64,000 nucleotides of DNA from MFD09286-c1 sp963701015 (GCA_963701015.1 OY969556.1:4030001-4094000), one strand, 5' to 3'. Shown: positions 8,589-18,073, numbered from the stretch's first letter. Notes: generated from the sequence alone by a model not told the origin. A program made the numbers and translations.

Positions 8589-9467
8589 CTAAATTTTTAC
8601 CCAGCTATCTGGCATAATATTATCTCCATTCTTGAACCATTTTTTTGGACCAACTACTATCTTATCTTTACCAACACCCAACCAAGCTCCCCACCAGCTG
8701 AAACTACTATTGGCAATTATAAAATGTTTACATGCTGACATTAATCTTAAATCTTCATGAGGTGTTTGATTATTATAATCATCTATATATGTGGCATTGG
8801 CCAATTTTATATTTTTTTTAGCCCATTCCGTATCATCTGAAAAAATAAAAAAATGAAGATTTTCTATGCGTTCATTTAAGTAATCAATCGCTTTATGGTA
8901 ATAATCTATATTGCAAAGTTCTAAATTCGTCACTGCATGCTTATCGGTTAAGTAATCACCTCTTCGAATATGCATACCTACTGCATTATCTTGGCATTGA
9001 ATTTTATCCAATAGATTTTGATTGTGATTATCGGGTTGGTTCTTATGAGAGAAATCATTTCTGATGATTTGGGCATATTCATGAAAATACAATTCATTTT
9101 GCCAATAACCATGGAGATAGCAAGTTCTCTTTAACCCAAACAATCGCTCGTCAAAGGTTCTATCTACTTCTGTTATAAAACTTCTGTATACAAGTGGCAG
9201 AATATATTTTTCAAATTGCCTTATTCTTCTTAGAATAAAATTTGGGCGTGTATATCGCAATATCTCTTGAACAGTTGCTATGTTTTCGTTTATATTAAAA
9301 TTATTAAGCGCATACGTTCGTTTAGCAATATCCACATCAGGTTCATAACTGTAAAAAGACAAATCTAATTTAAAAGGTTTGTTAAGATATAACGACAAGC
9401 TTTTTGCAAATGCATACTGGAACATTTGGTTTCCCAAACCGTAATGTATTTTTACATATATCATCAT
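8589..9467 (-). CDS. Family 11 glycosyltransferase (alpha-1,2-fucosyltransferase-like)
   Basis: 292 residues with the family 11 landmarks: GLGNQMFQYAFAKSL near the N-terminus, HIRRGDY at about residues 166-172 (GDP-fucose-binding motif) and NSSFSWWGAWLG near residue 255. Known members add L-fucose in alpha-1,2 linkage, so the exported glycan may carry fucose. The gene is six bases from the preceding glycosyltransferase, which indicates co-transcription. No GDP-fucose synthesis genes are visible in the window. The fold assignment is firm, the sugar less so. Confidence 0.93.
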   Translation of the reverse strand: MMIYVKIHYGLGNQMFQYAFAKSLSLYLNKPFKLDLSFYSYEPDVDIAKRTYALNNFNINENIATVQEILRYTRPNFILRRIRQFEKYILPLVYRSFITEVDRTFDERLFGLKRTCYLHGYWQNELYFHEYAQIIRNDFSHKNQPDNHNQNLLDKIQCQDNAVGMHIRRGDYLTDKHAVTNLELCNIDYYHKAIDYLNERIENLHFFIFSDDTEWAKKNIKLANATYIDDYNNQTPHEDLRLMSACKHFIIANSSFSWWGAWLGVGKDKIVVGPKKWFKNGDNIMPDSWVKI

Positions 9468-9472
9468 AAAAT

Positions 9473-10459
9473 TTAAATGAATAACCTGAATATTTTCTTA
9501 ACCTTTACACCTATTGTTATTATTGGGCCAGTTTTTGAGTAAATTTTAAATATATACAAGGCACATTGTATCCATGATAATTCTAAGGCTCTTCTCATCA
9601 ACCAAATCGTTTCATTAATGTGTTTCATACTTAGACCTCTGTAATGGTTTGTTACCACCATTAAAAAATTTGCGCGAAGAGCCTTGAGCATTTGGTCATA
9701 TGAAATCTCACTATTGTTATATCTTAAATATTGAAAATGTTTAACTAACCATTTAATAAATTGAAAATAACCTTTTATAGTTTTATCTCTGTTTTTATAA
9801 GCATTCTTAGTAATATTAACATCACTTCTTCTCCAATATAAAATAGCATCGGGTATAATTTGAATACCATTTTCTTTAGAAAACAGGATAGAAGTAGCCC
9901 AATCTGCTGATTGTCCAAAATCGGTATTTACAAACCCTCCATTTGATTCATAGACTTTACGCGAAAATATATGATCAGGCATTGTGTTTCCCCTTTTACC
10001 AATTAGAATATGATATGCCATTGATTCCGAAGATTCATAATCTGGCCCAATAGCTGAAGGCTTGCCACTCTTCCCATTTCCATCAATGACTGTTGTATTG
10101 AACCGAAACACATCGACATGACATATTTTTTTTATTTCATAAAATTTTTCAACACAATTTGAATCCATTATATCGTCATCAGAAAACAACCAAATCCATT
10201 TTTCCGATTTTGATAACTCCACACATCTATTCCACTGACCAACTAAATCCTTACTTCCTAAATTGTCCGAATACCTATGGTAAACTATTGGCAAATCATT
10301 AAATTCATCAATAATGGATTTAAGATTATCAGGGCTGTTGTCATCACCAATGTATATGTTGAAATCCTTTCGCGTTTGTTTTCTTAATGATTCTATACTC
10401 TCACGAAAATATTTTGCTTTATAGGCAGGTATAATTATGGCTAACTCAACATTATTCAT
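9473..10459 (-). CDS. Family 2 glycosyltransferase
   Basis: 328 residues starting ELAIIIPAYKAKYFRESIES with the nucleotide-binding GDDNSPD segment at about residues 38-44 and a DDD metal-binding motif at 94-96. A short C-terminal amphipathic tail may contact the membrane. It belongs to the GT-A family 2 group and is packed into a run of four glycosyltransferase genes: one base separates it from the next upstream gene and five from the downstream one. The substrate is unknown. Confidence 0.92.
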   Translation of the reverse strand: MNNVELAIIIPAYKAKYFRESIESLRKQTRKDFNIYIGDDNSPDNLKSIIDEFNDLPIVYHRYSDNLGSKDLVGQWNRCVELSKSEKWIWLFSDDDIMDSNCVEKFYEIKKICHVDVFRFNTTVIDGNGKSGKPSAIGPDYESSESMAYHILIGKRGNTMPDHIFSRKVYESNGGFVNTDFGQSADWATSILFSKENGIQIIPDAILYWRRSDVNITKNAYKNRDKTIKGYFQFIKWLVKHFQYLRYNNSEISYDQMLKALRANFLMVVTNHYRGLSMKHINETIWLMRRALELSWIQCALYIFKIYSKTGPIITIGVKVKKIFRLFI

Positions 10460-10460
10460 T

Positions 10461-11285
10461 TCATAAAAAAAACTTAAATTTTTTTAAAAATTTATACACA
10501 AATAAATTTTCAATCCGTAATATCCGTCCTTTGTAAAATTCTAATTTTTTATACAGAGTGATTGGATCTCCAAGCATTTCATATATAAAGTCGGCATGTT
10601 TTTTACTTGCATAACTTTGTGCTTTAATAGTATATTCATTTGGAATATTAACGAACATTGAACTTTCCTTTATCCGGTAAAAAAAACCAACATAGTCCAA
10701 TCTATATACTACATTGGAATTTTTTTCATTTTTCAATATATTTATCCAAAACTCCCAATCTTCATGCCCGTCGCGCATTTCACCATCATATCCTCCAACT
10801 CTCTCCCATTCTGATTTTCTAAAGAAGGCTGTACAAAAAATCAAATTAGTATATGCTAATGTTTTAAAATCAAATGGTGGCAGATTCCACACACCTGATT
10901 TACCTCCAAAGTATTCAGCTTTACAATAAACCAATTTTGTCTGCTTATTTTCTACAAAATGACGAACGGCAAGTAATAGATAATCTTTGCCAATTTTATC
11001 ATCTGCATCCAAAGGAAGTATCAACTCACCTTTTGCATTTTTAATCCCTTCATTTCTTGCACTTGGTAATCCACCATTTGTTTTAATTACATATTTAATA
11101 CGTTTATCTTTTAAAATATATTGTCCAGCAACTTCTTCAGTTTCATCTGGCGAACCATCATTAACAATAATACATTCCCAGTTTTCATAGCTTTGTGCCA
11201 ACACTGAATCAATTGCAACGGGTAAATATTGTGCTTGCTTATAACAGGGTATAATAACCGAGACTAAATGTTCAATCATTGTCAA
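10461..11285 (-). CDS. Family 2 glycosyltransferase
   Basis: 274 residues with VSVIIPCYKQAQYLPVAIDS at the start, NDGSPDET at about 42-49 and DADD at 93-96. A conserved GHEDWEFWI segment, typical of the acceptor-binding half, follows. The third codon is also ATG and could be the real start. It sits two bases from the upstream glycosyltransferase and one from the downstream one, a tightly coupled arrangement. The donor sugar cannot be deduced. Confidence 0.92.
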   Translation of the reverse strand: MTMIEHLVSVIIPCYKQAQYLPVAIDSVLAQSYENWECIIVNDGSPDETEEVAGQYILKDKRIKYVIKTNGGLPSARNEGIKNAKGELILPLDADDKIGKDYLLLAVRHFVENKQTKLVYCKAEYFGGKSGVWNLPPFDFKTLAYTNLIFCTAFFRKSEWERVGGYDGEMRDGHEDWEFWINILKNEKNSNVVYRLDYVGFFYRIKESSMFVNIPNEYTIKAQSYASKKHADFIYEMLGDPITLYKKLEFYKGRILRIENLFVYKFLKKFKFFL

Positions 11286-11287
11286 TA

Positions 11288-12058
11288 TTAATTATGAAAT
11301 ATTTTCTTAAAAAACTTTTTTGAATAATACCAAAATGGGTTTGTCATTAATTTTATCTTCAACTCTTCCATTTCTTCATAATCTTTCAAATAGGTACCGA
11401 ACTGTTTCTGCAAAAAAAGTTTCTTTTCATTTTTTATTAGTTCATCATTTGATTGGTATGAGCTTATCCCAGTGTGGTTAAAAACAGTAACTTCGGTATT
11501 TACATATTTATAACTGGCATTTAATATACATACGGTATAAATAAAAAATTCCCAGTCTGATGTAATTTTATTTTGCTCGTTATACGGGTTTCTGTTCAAC
11601 AATTCTCTTCTAATTAAGGTAGCCGGATGGGGTAATGTATCTTTTAATAAATAACCAAAAGTAATTAAGGGGGGATAATATTTTATCCATTTTCTCGTAC
11701 CATCGTCAACTAATAAATTTCCGTAAATCAAATCTTTATCATTCCCTCTATTCAGAAGTTTATATAAAGATTCATTGTCAACGAAATAATCGCCACTATT
11801 TAAAAAAATGCAATATTCCCCAATTGCTTTTGCAATGCCTTTGTTCATGGCATTATAAATTCCCTTGTCGGGTTCGCTTACCCAGTAAGTTATTTTATCA
11901 AAATATTCTTTAATAATATCTATACTTCCATCGGTACTGGCTCCATCAATTATAATATATTCGTAATCGGTAAAAGTTTGAGTAACTACGCTTTCAATAG
12001 TTTTGTGAAGACCAGTGGCATTATTAAGGTTAATAGTTATAATGGAGAGTTTGGGCAT
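11288..12058 (-). CDS. Family 2 glycosyltransferase (WcaA-like)
   Basis: 256 residues: KLSIITINLNNATGLHKTIE at the start, IDGASTDGS at about 38-46, and NSGDYFVD at about 87-94, where the usual DxD is replaced by a GD pair. SEPDKGIYNAMNKGI is characteristic of the PGL/WcaA subgroup of family 2. It is the first of four clustered glycosyltransferases. The intergenic gap upstream (12059-12245) contains the start of a divergent acyltransferase gene, so this cluster may have its own promoter. Confidence 0.92.
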   Translation of the reverse strand: MPKLSIITINLNNATGLHKTIESVVTQTFTDYEYIIIDGASTDGSIDIIKEYFDKITYWVSEPDKGIYNAMNKGIAKAIGEYCIFLNSGDYFVDNESLYKLLNRGNDKDLIYGNLLVDDGTRKWIKYYPPLITFGYLLKDTLPHPATLIRRELLNRNPYNEQNKITSDWEFFIYTVCILNASYKYVNTEVTVFNHTGISSYQSNDELIKNEKKLFLQKQFGTYLKDYEEMEELKIKLMTNPFWYYSKKFFKKIFHN

Positions 12059-12188
12059 TAAATTACTTTTTCAATTATTATTGTACTATTTAAGGTATAA
12101 TTAAATAAATTCCGCATTTAATATGCAATTTTATAAATATTTTAATAATGGCAAATTGTGATAAAGATTATTAGAGCAAAAATAATTG

Positions 12189-12196
12189 TAATTTTG
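12189..12196 (+). promoter_or_regulatory. Predicted -7 box of the plus-strand acyltransferase gene
   Basis: TAATTTTG matches TAnnTTTG and lies about 50 bases before the ATG at 12246. No well-spaced -33 TTG is evident. Confidence 0.4.
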
Positions 12197-12245
12197 AATA
12201 TATTAGCTCTGTTACATTTTTTTGAAGATATTTTTAAATTAATTT

Positions 12246-13331
12246 ATGGGAATAATTAGAATATTATTAGCAATTGCTGTAATATTGACTCATTCAGGAC
12301 CAATTTATGGATTTAATTATATTGACGGCTTAATGGCTGTACAATCCTTTTTTATAATTTCCGGGTTTTATATGTCTTTAATTTTGAATGAAAAATATAA
12401 TGGTGTAAAATCATATAAACTTTTTATTTCAAATAGATTGTTAAGATTGTTTCCAACTTATTTTTTAATAATAATTATTACTTTAATTGTGGCAACTATA
12501 TTTAACAATTTGGGAATACAACAAATTATAATTTCAGGGTTTTCTAATTTAAATTTCTTTTCGAAGTTTTATTTGATTTTTATAAACACTTTTATTGTTG
12601 GCCAGGATACTACATTATTTCTTGGATTTAACCTAAATGGATCGTTACATTTTATAAAAGATTTTCATAATTCAAATCCACAGGTTTGGAAATTTTTAAT
12701 TTGTCCTCAGGCTTGGTCATTGAGTTTAGAGTTAATGTTTTATGCAATTGCACCATTTTTAGTTAAAAAGGACCTACGTTTTATTTTAGTTATAATGATT
12801 TTATCATTCATATTACGGCTATTTATTTATAAAAATGGATTGTATTATGATCCTTGGACTTATCGGTTTTTCCCAATTGAGTTGTTTTTCTTTCTATTAG
12901 GGAATATTTCATACAGGATTTATAAGTATATAAAGGAAATAAAATTCCCAAAGGAATTTGGAATGGATATGCTCATATTTATTTTGCTTTTACTATTTCT
13001 TTTCAATTTTATATCTGTAAAATATTACATTAAACAATATGCTTTTTATTTATTTTTCACTTTAGCAATTCCATTTATTTTTCATTATTCTAAAAACTAT
13101 AAATTTGATAGATTTATAGGCGAATTATCATATCCAGTGTATTTATCTCATAGTTTCATAATTACTTTTTGCATCCCAATTCTTTTTCATTTCTTTGGGT
13201 ATAATTCTTCTTTAAAAAGTATAATTGCAGTTGTAGGGTCAATTATTTTTTCCTATTTAATTATTTTACTTCTAGTAAAGAGAATAGATGTATATAGAGA
13301 AAAAAGAGTTCAAAAATTTCAACTTAAGTAA
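12246..13331 (+). CDS. Membrane acyltransferase, family 3
   Basis: 361 residues, very hydrophobic with about ten membrane segments. The N-terminus MGIIRILLAIAVILTHSGPI has the conserved histidine of acyltransferase_3. The segment MAVQSFFIISGFYMSLIL also fits the family. It is the only plus-strand gene inside the polysaccharide locus and is more AT-rich to the eye than its neighbours, which suggests separate acquisition. Probable role: O-acylation of the surface glycan. Confidence 0.88.
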   Translation: MGIIRILLAIAVILTHSGPIYGFNYIDGLMAVQSFFIISGFYMSLILNEKYNGVKSYKLFISNRLLRLFPTYFLIIIITLIVATIFNNLGIQQIIISGFSNLNFFSKFYLIFINTFIVGQDTTLFLGFNLNGSLHFIKDFHNSNPQVWKFLICPQAWSLSLELMFYAIAPFLVKKDLRFILVIMILSFILRLFIYKNGLYYDPWTYRFFPIELFFFLLGNISYRIYKYIKEIKFPKEFGMDMLIFILLLLFLFNFISVKYYIKQYAFYLFFTLAIPFIFHYSKNYKFDRFIGELSYPVYLSHSFIITFCIPILFHFFGYNSSLKSIIAVVGSIIFSYLIILLLVKRIDVYREKRVQKFQLK

Positions 13332-13371
13332 ACAAAATGGTTATATAAGTTTTGCCAAAATTAAATAATTA

Positions 13372-14268
13372 TTATTTCAATCGTTCAAGAACTTGCTCAA
13401 CATTTTTTGTAGCTATCAAATTTACATAAGGATAATGTAACCGTTTAGTATCTTCGGTTAATGTATTATTTTTTGAATTATATACGTACCATTTATAACC
13501 AAAAGAAACAAAATTATCATAAAGTTCATAACAATTTGTACCTGCTGCAAATAAATTACTTTCAGTAAATTCAACCATAAAAACAGGCGCATCCTGCTTA
13601 CTTAAAAGTTCTTTAGCCCCTTTTAAAACCTCCATTTCCCAACCTTCAACATCCATTTTAATAAGTGCAATATCTTTTGAATAGATATTATTTTCAGCAA
13701 GGTAACTATCAAGTGTTGTTACATTAATTTCAATTTTTTTATCAAAACTAATTTCAGAATTTTGAGCAAATGTATTCCAGGCATCGTGGCCATCAGTTGA
13801 AACATTTAAAAATAATTTTCCTTTATTTGAAGATAAGCCAATGTTATAGGCGGTTATTATATTTTGGAATTCATTTAATTCAATATTCTCTTTTAATCGT
13901 GAAAATGTTATGGGTGTAGGTTCAAAGGCATATATTCTACCCTTAGGGGAAATAATTTGGGCTGCATGTAAAGAAAAAAGTCCAATGTTTGCGCCAATAT
14001 CAATAAAAGTATCTGCAGGCTTGAGAAATTTTCTCAAAAATATTATTTCATCTTGTTCAAAACCTGTATAAATGAGATTTGATAAAATGCTGTCTTTATA
14101 AAAGTTAATTTGTAATTTATCATTGAGTTTACCTACAAAACTTGTGTTATTTCCAAATAAGTTATTCCAATTATCTTCTTCAATTTTCTTTTTTTTAATA
14201 TTTTGTTTTTTAATATAATTATTCGCTCGGTTAGCAATTGCATATGCAATTCTTAAATCTAAATTCAT
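13372..14268 (-). CDS. FkbM-family SAM-dependent methyltransferase
   Basis: 298 residues. The SAM-binding motif I reads DTFIDIGANIGLFSLHAA at about 87-104, followed by YAFEPTPITFSRLKENIELN and the FkbM-typical DIALIKMDVEGWEMEVLKGA. Members methylate hydroxyl groups of sugars or other acceptors and are common in polysaccharide clusters, where terminal methylation can cap the chain. It starts 14 bases after the wzt stop, so it is likely translated from the same transcript as the exporter ATPase. That fits a chain-terminating role in ABC-dependent export, which is an inference. Confidence 0.9.
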   Translation of the reverse strand: MNLDLRIAYAIANRANNYIKKQNIKKKKIEEDNWNNLFGNNTSFVGKLNDKLQINFYKDSILSNLIYTGFEQDEIIFLRKFLKPADTFIDIGANIGLFSLHAAQIISPKGRIYAFEPTPITFSRLKENIELNEFQNIITAYNIGLSSNKGKLFLNVSTDGHDAWNTFAQNSEISFDKKIEINVTTLDSYLAENNIYSKDIALIKMDVEGWEMEVLKGAKELLSKQDAPVFMVEFTESNLFAAGTNCYELYDNFVSFGYKWYVYNSKNNTLTEDTKRLHYPYVNLIATKNVEQVLERLK

Positions 14269-14282
14269 TTATTTTAAATTTT

Positions 14283-15620
14283 TTAAATAGTTTCTGAATT
14301 AATCCAATCAATTTTTGGCATTATTACACCAGGCCTGTTGTCGGCATATTGTTTGTTAAGTCCATCAATGTTAATAATAGAAAAGGGATATATAACTTTT
14401 TCAAAGCTTATCCATTTTACATTATGTATTCCAATGGCAATATTAATAATATAGGAACCAGGTTTTAAAAAATTTGAAGGAATTATTGCAGTTGATTTAT
14501 AATTTCCAATTTCAAAAGTCTCTGTTCGTATAATATCATCATGAAAAGTTCTGAAAAGTGTAAGCCCACTTTTAGAATCAATTAAATCAAAACCTATTCT
14601 TAGCCCACTTATTTTTTTCTTTACAAAATATTCATATTCAATAATTATTTCATCTTTTGTATAAAACTCATTAGCATTTGATCCTTTCTGATATATATTT
14701 AACTTTTTAAGTTTAAAATATTCATCATCTGGTAAATTTATTTCTGCCAAAGAATCTCTGCTTTCTTTATTATTATTGGCAGATGATAAATAATATTCAA
14801 TACCTTCATTAACATTACCATTATAAACTGTTGTTCCGTTTTGAAGTACATATAAATTATTGCATAAATTCGCAATAGCAGTCATATTATGGCTCACAAA
14901 TATAACAGTTCGGCCTTGTCCCTGGCTTACTTCCTGCATTTTGCCAATGGCTTTTTTCTGGAACTCGGCATCGCCCACGGCCAATACTTCATCAACCACC
15001 AATATTTCCGGCTCCAAATGGGCTGCCACTGCAAAGCCCAGGCGCACGGTCATACCGCTACTGTAACGTTTTACGGGAGTGTCAATGTATTTTGCTACGC
15101 CGGCAAAATCAACAATTTCGTCCAGCTTCTTGTCAATTTCCCACTTGCGCATGCCCATTATGGTTCCATTCACGTAAATGTTTTCGCGGCCGGTCATTTC
15201 GGGGTGAAAGCCCGTGCCAACTTCCAGTAGGCTGGCAATACGGCCTTTTACTTTTATACTGCCCGTGGTGGGAGAGGTTACCTTGGAGAGTATTTTTAGC
15301 AAGGTGCTTTTACCGGCACCGTTTTTGCCTATAATACCCAGCACTTCGCCCTGCTTAACTTCAAGGTTAATATCCTTTAAAGCCCAAACTAATTCGGCCT
15401 CCCCCCTGCCCCCTCCATGAGAGGGGGAGTTAGCCTTCCCCCCTTTGGGGGGATTGAGGGGGGCTAATATATTTGTCTGCCCTACTTTGGTATAAGGGTC
15501 GGGTTGCCCAAGCAGGTTCATGCGCCACCAGCGGTTAAGGTCGTGGCTAAGCGTGCCGGTGCCTATTTGCCCCAGGCGGTAAAGTTTCGAGAGGTTTTCA
15601 ATTTTAATTACGGTGGACAT
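14283..15620 (-). CDS. wzt: Polysaccharide-export ABC transporter ATPase Wzt, with in-frame repeat insertion
   Basis: 445 residues: an N-terminal ATPase and a C-terminal carbohydrate-binding domain (about 290-445) as in O-antigen Wzt proteins. Visible are the Walker A motif GIIGKNGAGKST (about 95-106), the signature YSSGM and Walker B EILVVDEVLAVGD. With the permease Wzm it would export the undecaprenyl-linked glycan across the inner membrane. Residues about 52-75 (LNPPKGGKANSPSHGGGRGE region) are encoded by a GC-rich palindromic repeat that is intergenic elsewhere. The insertion lies before the VWALKD strand that leads into the ATPase core and keeps the frame. Its start region is duplicated at 16284-16350, and a degenerate paralogue is at 19407-19702. 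Confidence 0.93.
   Translation of the reverse strand: MSTVIKIENLSKLYRLGQIGTGTLSHDLNRWWRMNLLGQPDPYTKVGQTNILAPLNPPKGGKANSPSHGGGRGEAELVWALKDINLEVKQGEVLGIIGKNGAGKSTLLKILSKVTSPTTGSIKVKGRIASLLEVGTGFHPEMTGRENIYVNGTIMGMRKWEIDKKLDEIVDFAGVAKYIDTPVKRYSSGMTVRLGFAVAAHLEPEILVVDEVLAVGDAEFQKKAIGKMQEVSQGQGRTVIFVSHNMTAIANLCNNLYVLQNGTTVYNGNVNEGIEYYLSSANNNKESRDSLAEINLPDDEYFKLKKLNIYQKGSNANEFYTKDEIIIEYEYFVKKKISGLRIGFDLIDSKSGLTLFRTFHDDIIRTETFEIGNYKSTAIIPSNFLKPGSYIINIAIGIHNVKWISFEKVIYPFSIINIDGLNKQYADNRPGVIMPKIDWINSETI
15396..15467. repeat. Palindromic repeat inserted in frame inside wzt
   Basis: Two GC-rich hairpins: CCCCTCCATGAGAGGGG and CCCCCCTTTGGGGGG. Comparable hairpins are intergenic at 16690, 20105, 20200, 21775, 23690 and 23775. 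The length is a multiple of three and no stop is introduced, so about 24 residues are added to Wzt. Confidence 0.75.
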
Positions 15621-15652
15621 TGTGTAAATTACAAATTACAAAGGACAATTTG

Positions 15653-15660
15653 CAAAATTA
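15653..15660 (-). promoter_or_regulatory. Predicted -7 box of wzt in heptamer leader
   Basis: TAATTTTG on the gene strand. Upstream lie only about three purine heptamers (ACGGAAA ATGAAAA AGGGAAA on the plus strand). Downstream, the leader to the start codon consists of 7-bp AATTACA-like units. Confidence 0.45.
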
Positions 15661-15699
15661 GCGAATTTATACCAAAACGGAAAATGAAAAAGGGAAAAG

Positions 15700-16283
15700 G
15701 CCTCTCCCCAACGCTACTCCCTTCGGTCGTGAGAACGCTGCGCTTAGTTCTCCCAAGGAGAGGGAGAAAGATAAAAAATAATTTCTTAAAGTCCCTTTCT
15801 TTAGGAAAGGGTTGGGGATAGGCTACTTTAAAGAGCGGTGGCCAGATCATCCGCGTAAGCCAGCGTTGGCTTTGAGCGAGGGGTTTCGGATGATCTTGAA
15901 TTTTACTCCCTTCGGTCATGAGAACGCTTCGCTAAGTTTTGCTTCTTTTTGTGTCAAGACAAAAAGAAGAGGAATAAAAGAAATTGGCCTCTCCCCAGCC
16001 CTCCCCTAAGGAGAGGGAGAAAGATAAAAAATTGTGAATTTACTTTTCTTTGCCTGCCATACATAGAAAAGGTAACAAAAGAAAAATCACTACGGATACC
16101 ATCCCCAAGCCAATCTATTCGCACATGCCACCGCCACTTGTGCCGATTGGCTTTCGGATCGCACTATCCGTGGACGTCAACGCGCAAAGCAATTTAATGA
16201 ATTATCTTCTTATCATGCGAAGCATGAAAGAGTGTGAGCCAGATCATCCGCGCGAGCCAGTGTTGGCTTTGAGCGAGGGGTAT
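15700..16283. repeat. Mosaic of dispersed repeat units upstream of wzt
   Basis: Units recognisable here and elsewhere: CTCCCTTCGGTCGTGAGAAC near 15718; the palindrome GATCATCCG...CGGATGATC at 15845-15896; the unit ending in AAAAAGAAGAGGAATAAA near 15960; and the TTTCGGATCGCACTATCCG unit near 16150. Each recurs two to five times between 15700 and 24010. No gene is supported. Confidence 0.75.
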
Positions 16284-16350
16284 AGTTTCGAGAGGTTTTA
16301 CCTTCGGTGAGAACGCTTCGCTTAGTTCAATTTTAATTACGGTTGACATT
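16284..16350 (-). pseudogene. Duplicated first 40 bases of wzt, interrupted by a 28-bp unit
   Basis: On the gene strand it begins ATGTCAACCGTAATTAAAAT like wzt (MSTVIKIENLSK), then is broken by 28 bases (16300-16327), after which AAACCTCTCGAAACT continues the wzt sequence. Upstream it has the same heptamer leader and promoter core as wzt. Only the start is present, so nothing functional is encoded. Confidence 0.8.
16300..16327. repeat. 28-bp short unit inserted in the wzt-start copy
   Basis: The 28 bases include ACCTTCGGTGAGAACGCTTC and belong to the family seen at 15718, 15903, 20458, 20655 and 23830. The intact wzt start at 15585-15620 shows the uninterrupted target. Confidence 0.8.
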
Positions 16351-16395
16351 GTGTTAATTACAAATGACTAATTACTAATTACAAATTACAATTTA

Positions 16396-16403
16396 CAAAA
16401 TTA
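16396..16403 (-). promoter_or_regulatory. Promoter-like core between leader and heptamer array 1
   Basis: TAATTTTG on the minus strand, preceded on that strand by heptamer array 1 and followed by seven AATTACA-like units leading to the wzt-start remnant. Confidence 0.4.
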
Positions 16404-16420
16404 GCGAAATTATAATAAAA

Positions 16421-16650
16421 CGGAAAATGGTTGGCGGAAAACGGTAAACGGAGTAAGGTAAAAGGGTAAACGGAGAAGGGAGAACGGAAAACGGTTGGCG
16501 GAAAACGGAAGAAGGGGAAAGGAAAACGGAAAACGGGGAATGGAGGAAGGAGGACGGAAAACGGTAAACGGAAAACGGTAAACGGAGAAGGGAAGACGGT
16601 AAACGGAGAAGGGAGAATGGAGGAAGGAAAACGAGGAATGGAGGAAGGAT
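16421..16650. repeat. Polypurine heptamer array 1
   Basis: About 230 bases of 7-bp units such as ACGGAAA, ACGGTAA and ACGGAGA, purine-rich on the plus strand with occasional frame slips. It is bounded on the right by the gap before the AlbA-type pseudogene and a CCTCCCGGGAGG hairpin at 16694. Confidence 0.85.
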
Positions 16651-16725
16651 AAATGAAACTGTCTTATTTGTTATTGAAACCCACCCCTTAGCCCCTCCCG
16701 GGAGGGGAAATTGAATTATGTTTTT

Positions 16726-18073
16726 TCATTTTACCACCTCCCAATGCCCCCCTTTATCGGGGCCAATGCGTTTAATTGCTTTTCTGTCTTTTAATATTTT
16801 TAAATATCTTTGAATAGACCGTTCTGTAAGGGTCATTCTTTTTGCCAAATCGGAAGCTGATAATTGATTGTTTATTTTCAATAATTTAATTATTTCTATC
16901 TCATTTTCTACGACATTTTCTACGACATTTTCGGTGTCCTTATCGAATGTTTCAATATTTGCAGTCGTCTTTTGTTTGGTATAACTTAATTCAACAAAAA
17001 AACCGTTTGGAATTTCGTTGTAATCGAAATTCATTGTCGGGTATTGCCTAAGTTCATCACGTATCCGTTTAAACCCACTGCCATATTTTTCAATATCGCC
17101 GGTTAAATAAAATGCTTCGGCCAGTAATTTATTTCGGGCATAGGCCTGATAATTATTGGTTTTTAAATCGGCAATAGTTAGATTGCCAAACAAAGTGCCG
17201 GGATTAAAAAAAGTAATGCTTTTGTCGAATATCTTAATTTGAATATCAACAGGGCTTAAATAATCGCGATGGATTAGCGAGTTTAATACCAATTCCCTGA
17301 GCGCTGGCAAGGGGTATTCAAATATTTCGGTTCGTTGTGTTGTTCTACCTGAAATTTCGAAAGCTACTTTTATTTGCGAAATTAAATATTTCATGGTTTC
17401 ATCAACAGCCTCAAACAAGGGTAACCTCAACATTTTATCGTCAATAATAAGCGATGGGGTTTTAAAACGGCCTAAATGCACATTATACGAAATATCGGTT
17501 TTTGCAAAAAGCAAGTATGCTGCATTTGTAATTTTATTATTTGAAATGAACCTGAGTTTTTCGAGATTTTCAATCGTAGTCCCTTCTAAATTTAAAACGC
17601 CCGATAGTATTTACTTTCTGTATAAATTTATCTACCTTTTTGAGGTCAATATCCACTAAATTTATATTATTTGCAGGATATGAATCCCATGAAACCTGCA
17701 GCGATTGCATGCTTAAATCGGCTATCTCAAGTGCAGTCAACTGGTGATTCGAGTTTTTTACCCTTTTATAATAACGGCCTTTAAACGAAATTGGCTTTAC
17801 CGGAAATTCATGAATAATTAAGGCAACTGTTTTTTTGCCTTTATAATTTATTAATTCAATATCAGGAATAATGGAGGGTTGTGTTTTTACTTTTATTTCG
17901 TTTATCCATTTTTGAAAAGTTTCTTTGCCATACGTGAAGTTTTTATTAATACTTCCGTCATCGTTAATGCCAACAAATACTTTACCCCCTTTACAATTGG
18001 CATAGGCAACCAAAGTTTCAATAACAGTATCGTTAAAGCCTGATTTATATTCTATGTGCTCGTTTTCAAGCAT
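16726..18073 (-). pseudogene. AlbA-domain transcriptional regulator/ATP-binding protein, frameshifted
   Basis: The first part (18073 to 17570) holds an AlbA_2 domain beginning MLENEHIEYKSGFNDTVIET with AYANCKGGKVFVGINDDG. The second part (from about 17590) continues with LEGTTIENLEKLRFIS and NNKITNAAYLLFAK, then a GHKL-like ATP-binding region (LRELVLNSLIHRDY, FFNPGTLFG) and a C-terminal winged helix (LSASDLAKRMTLTERSIQRY). The two are in different frames. The change happens between 17580 and 17600 (the total length is one base over a multiple of three). A single-base indel, real or from assembly, disrupts a gene that would be about 449 residues. The family is a common accessory-region regulator of unclear targets. 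Confidence 0.85.
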
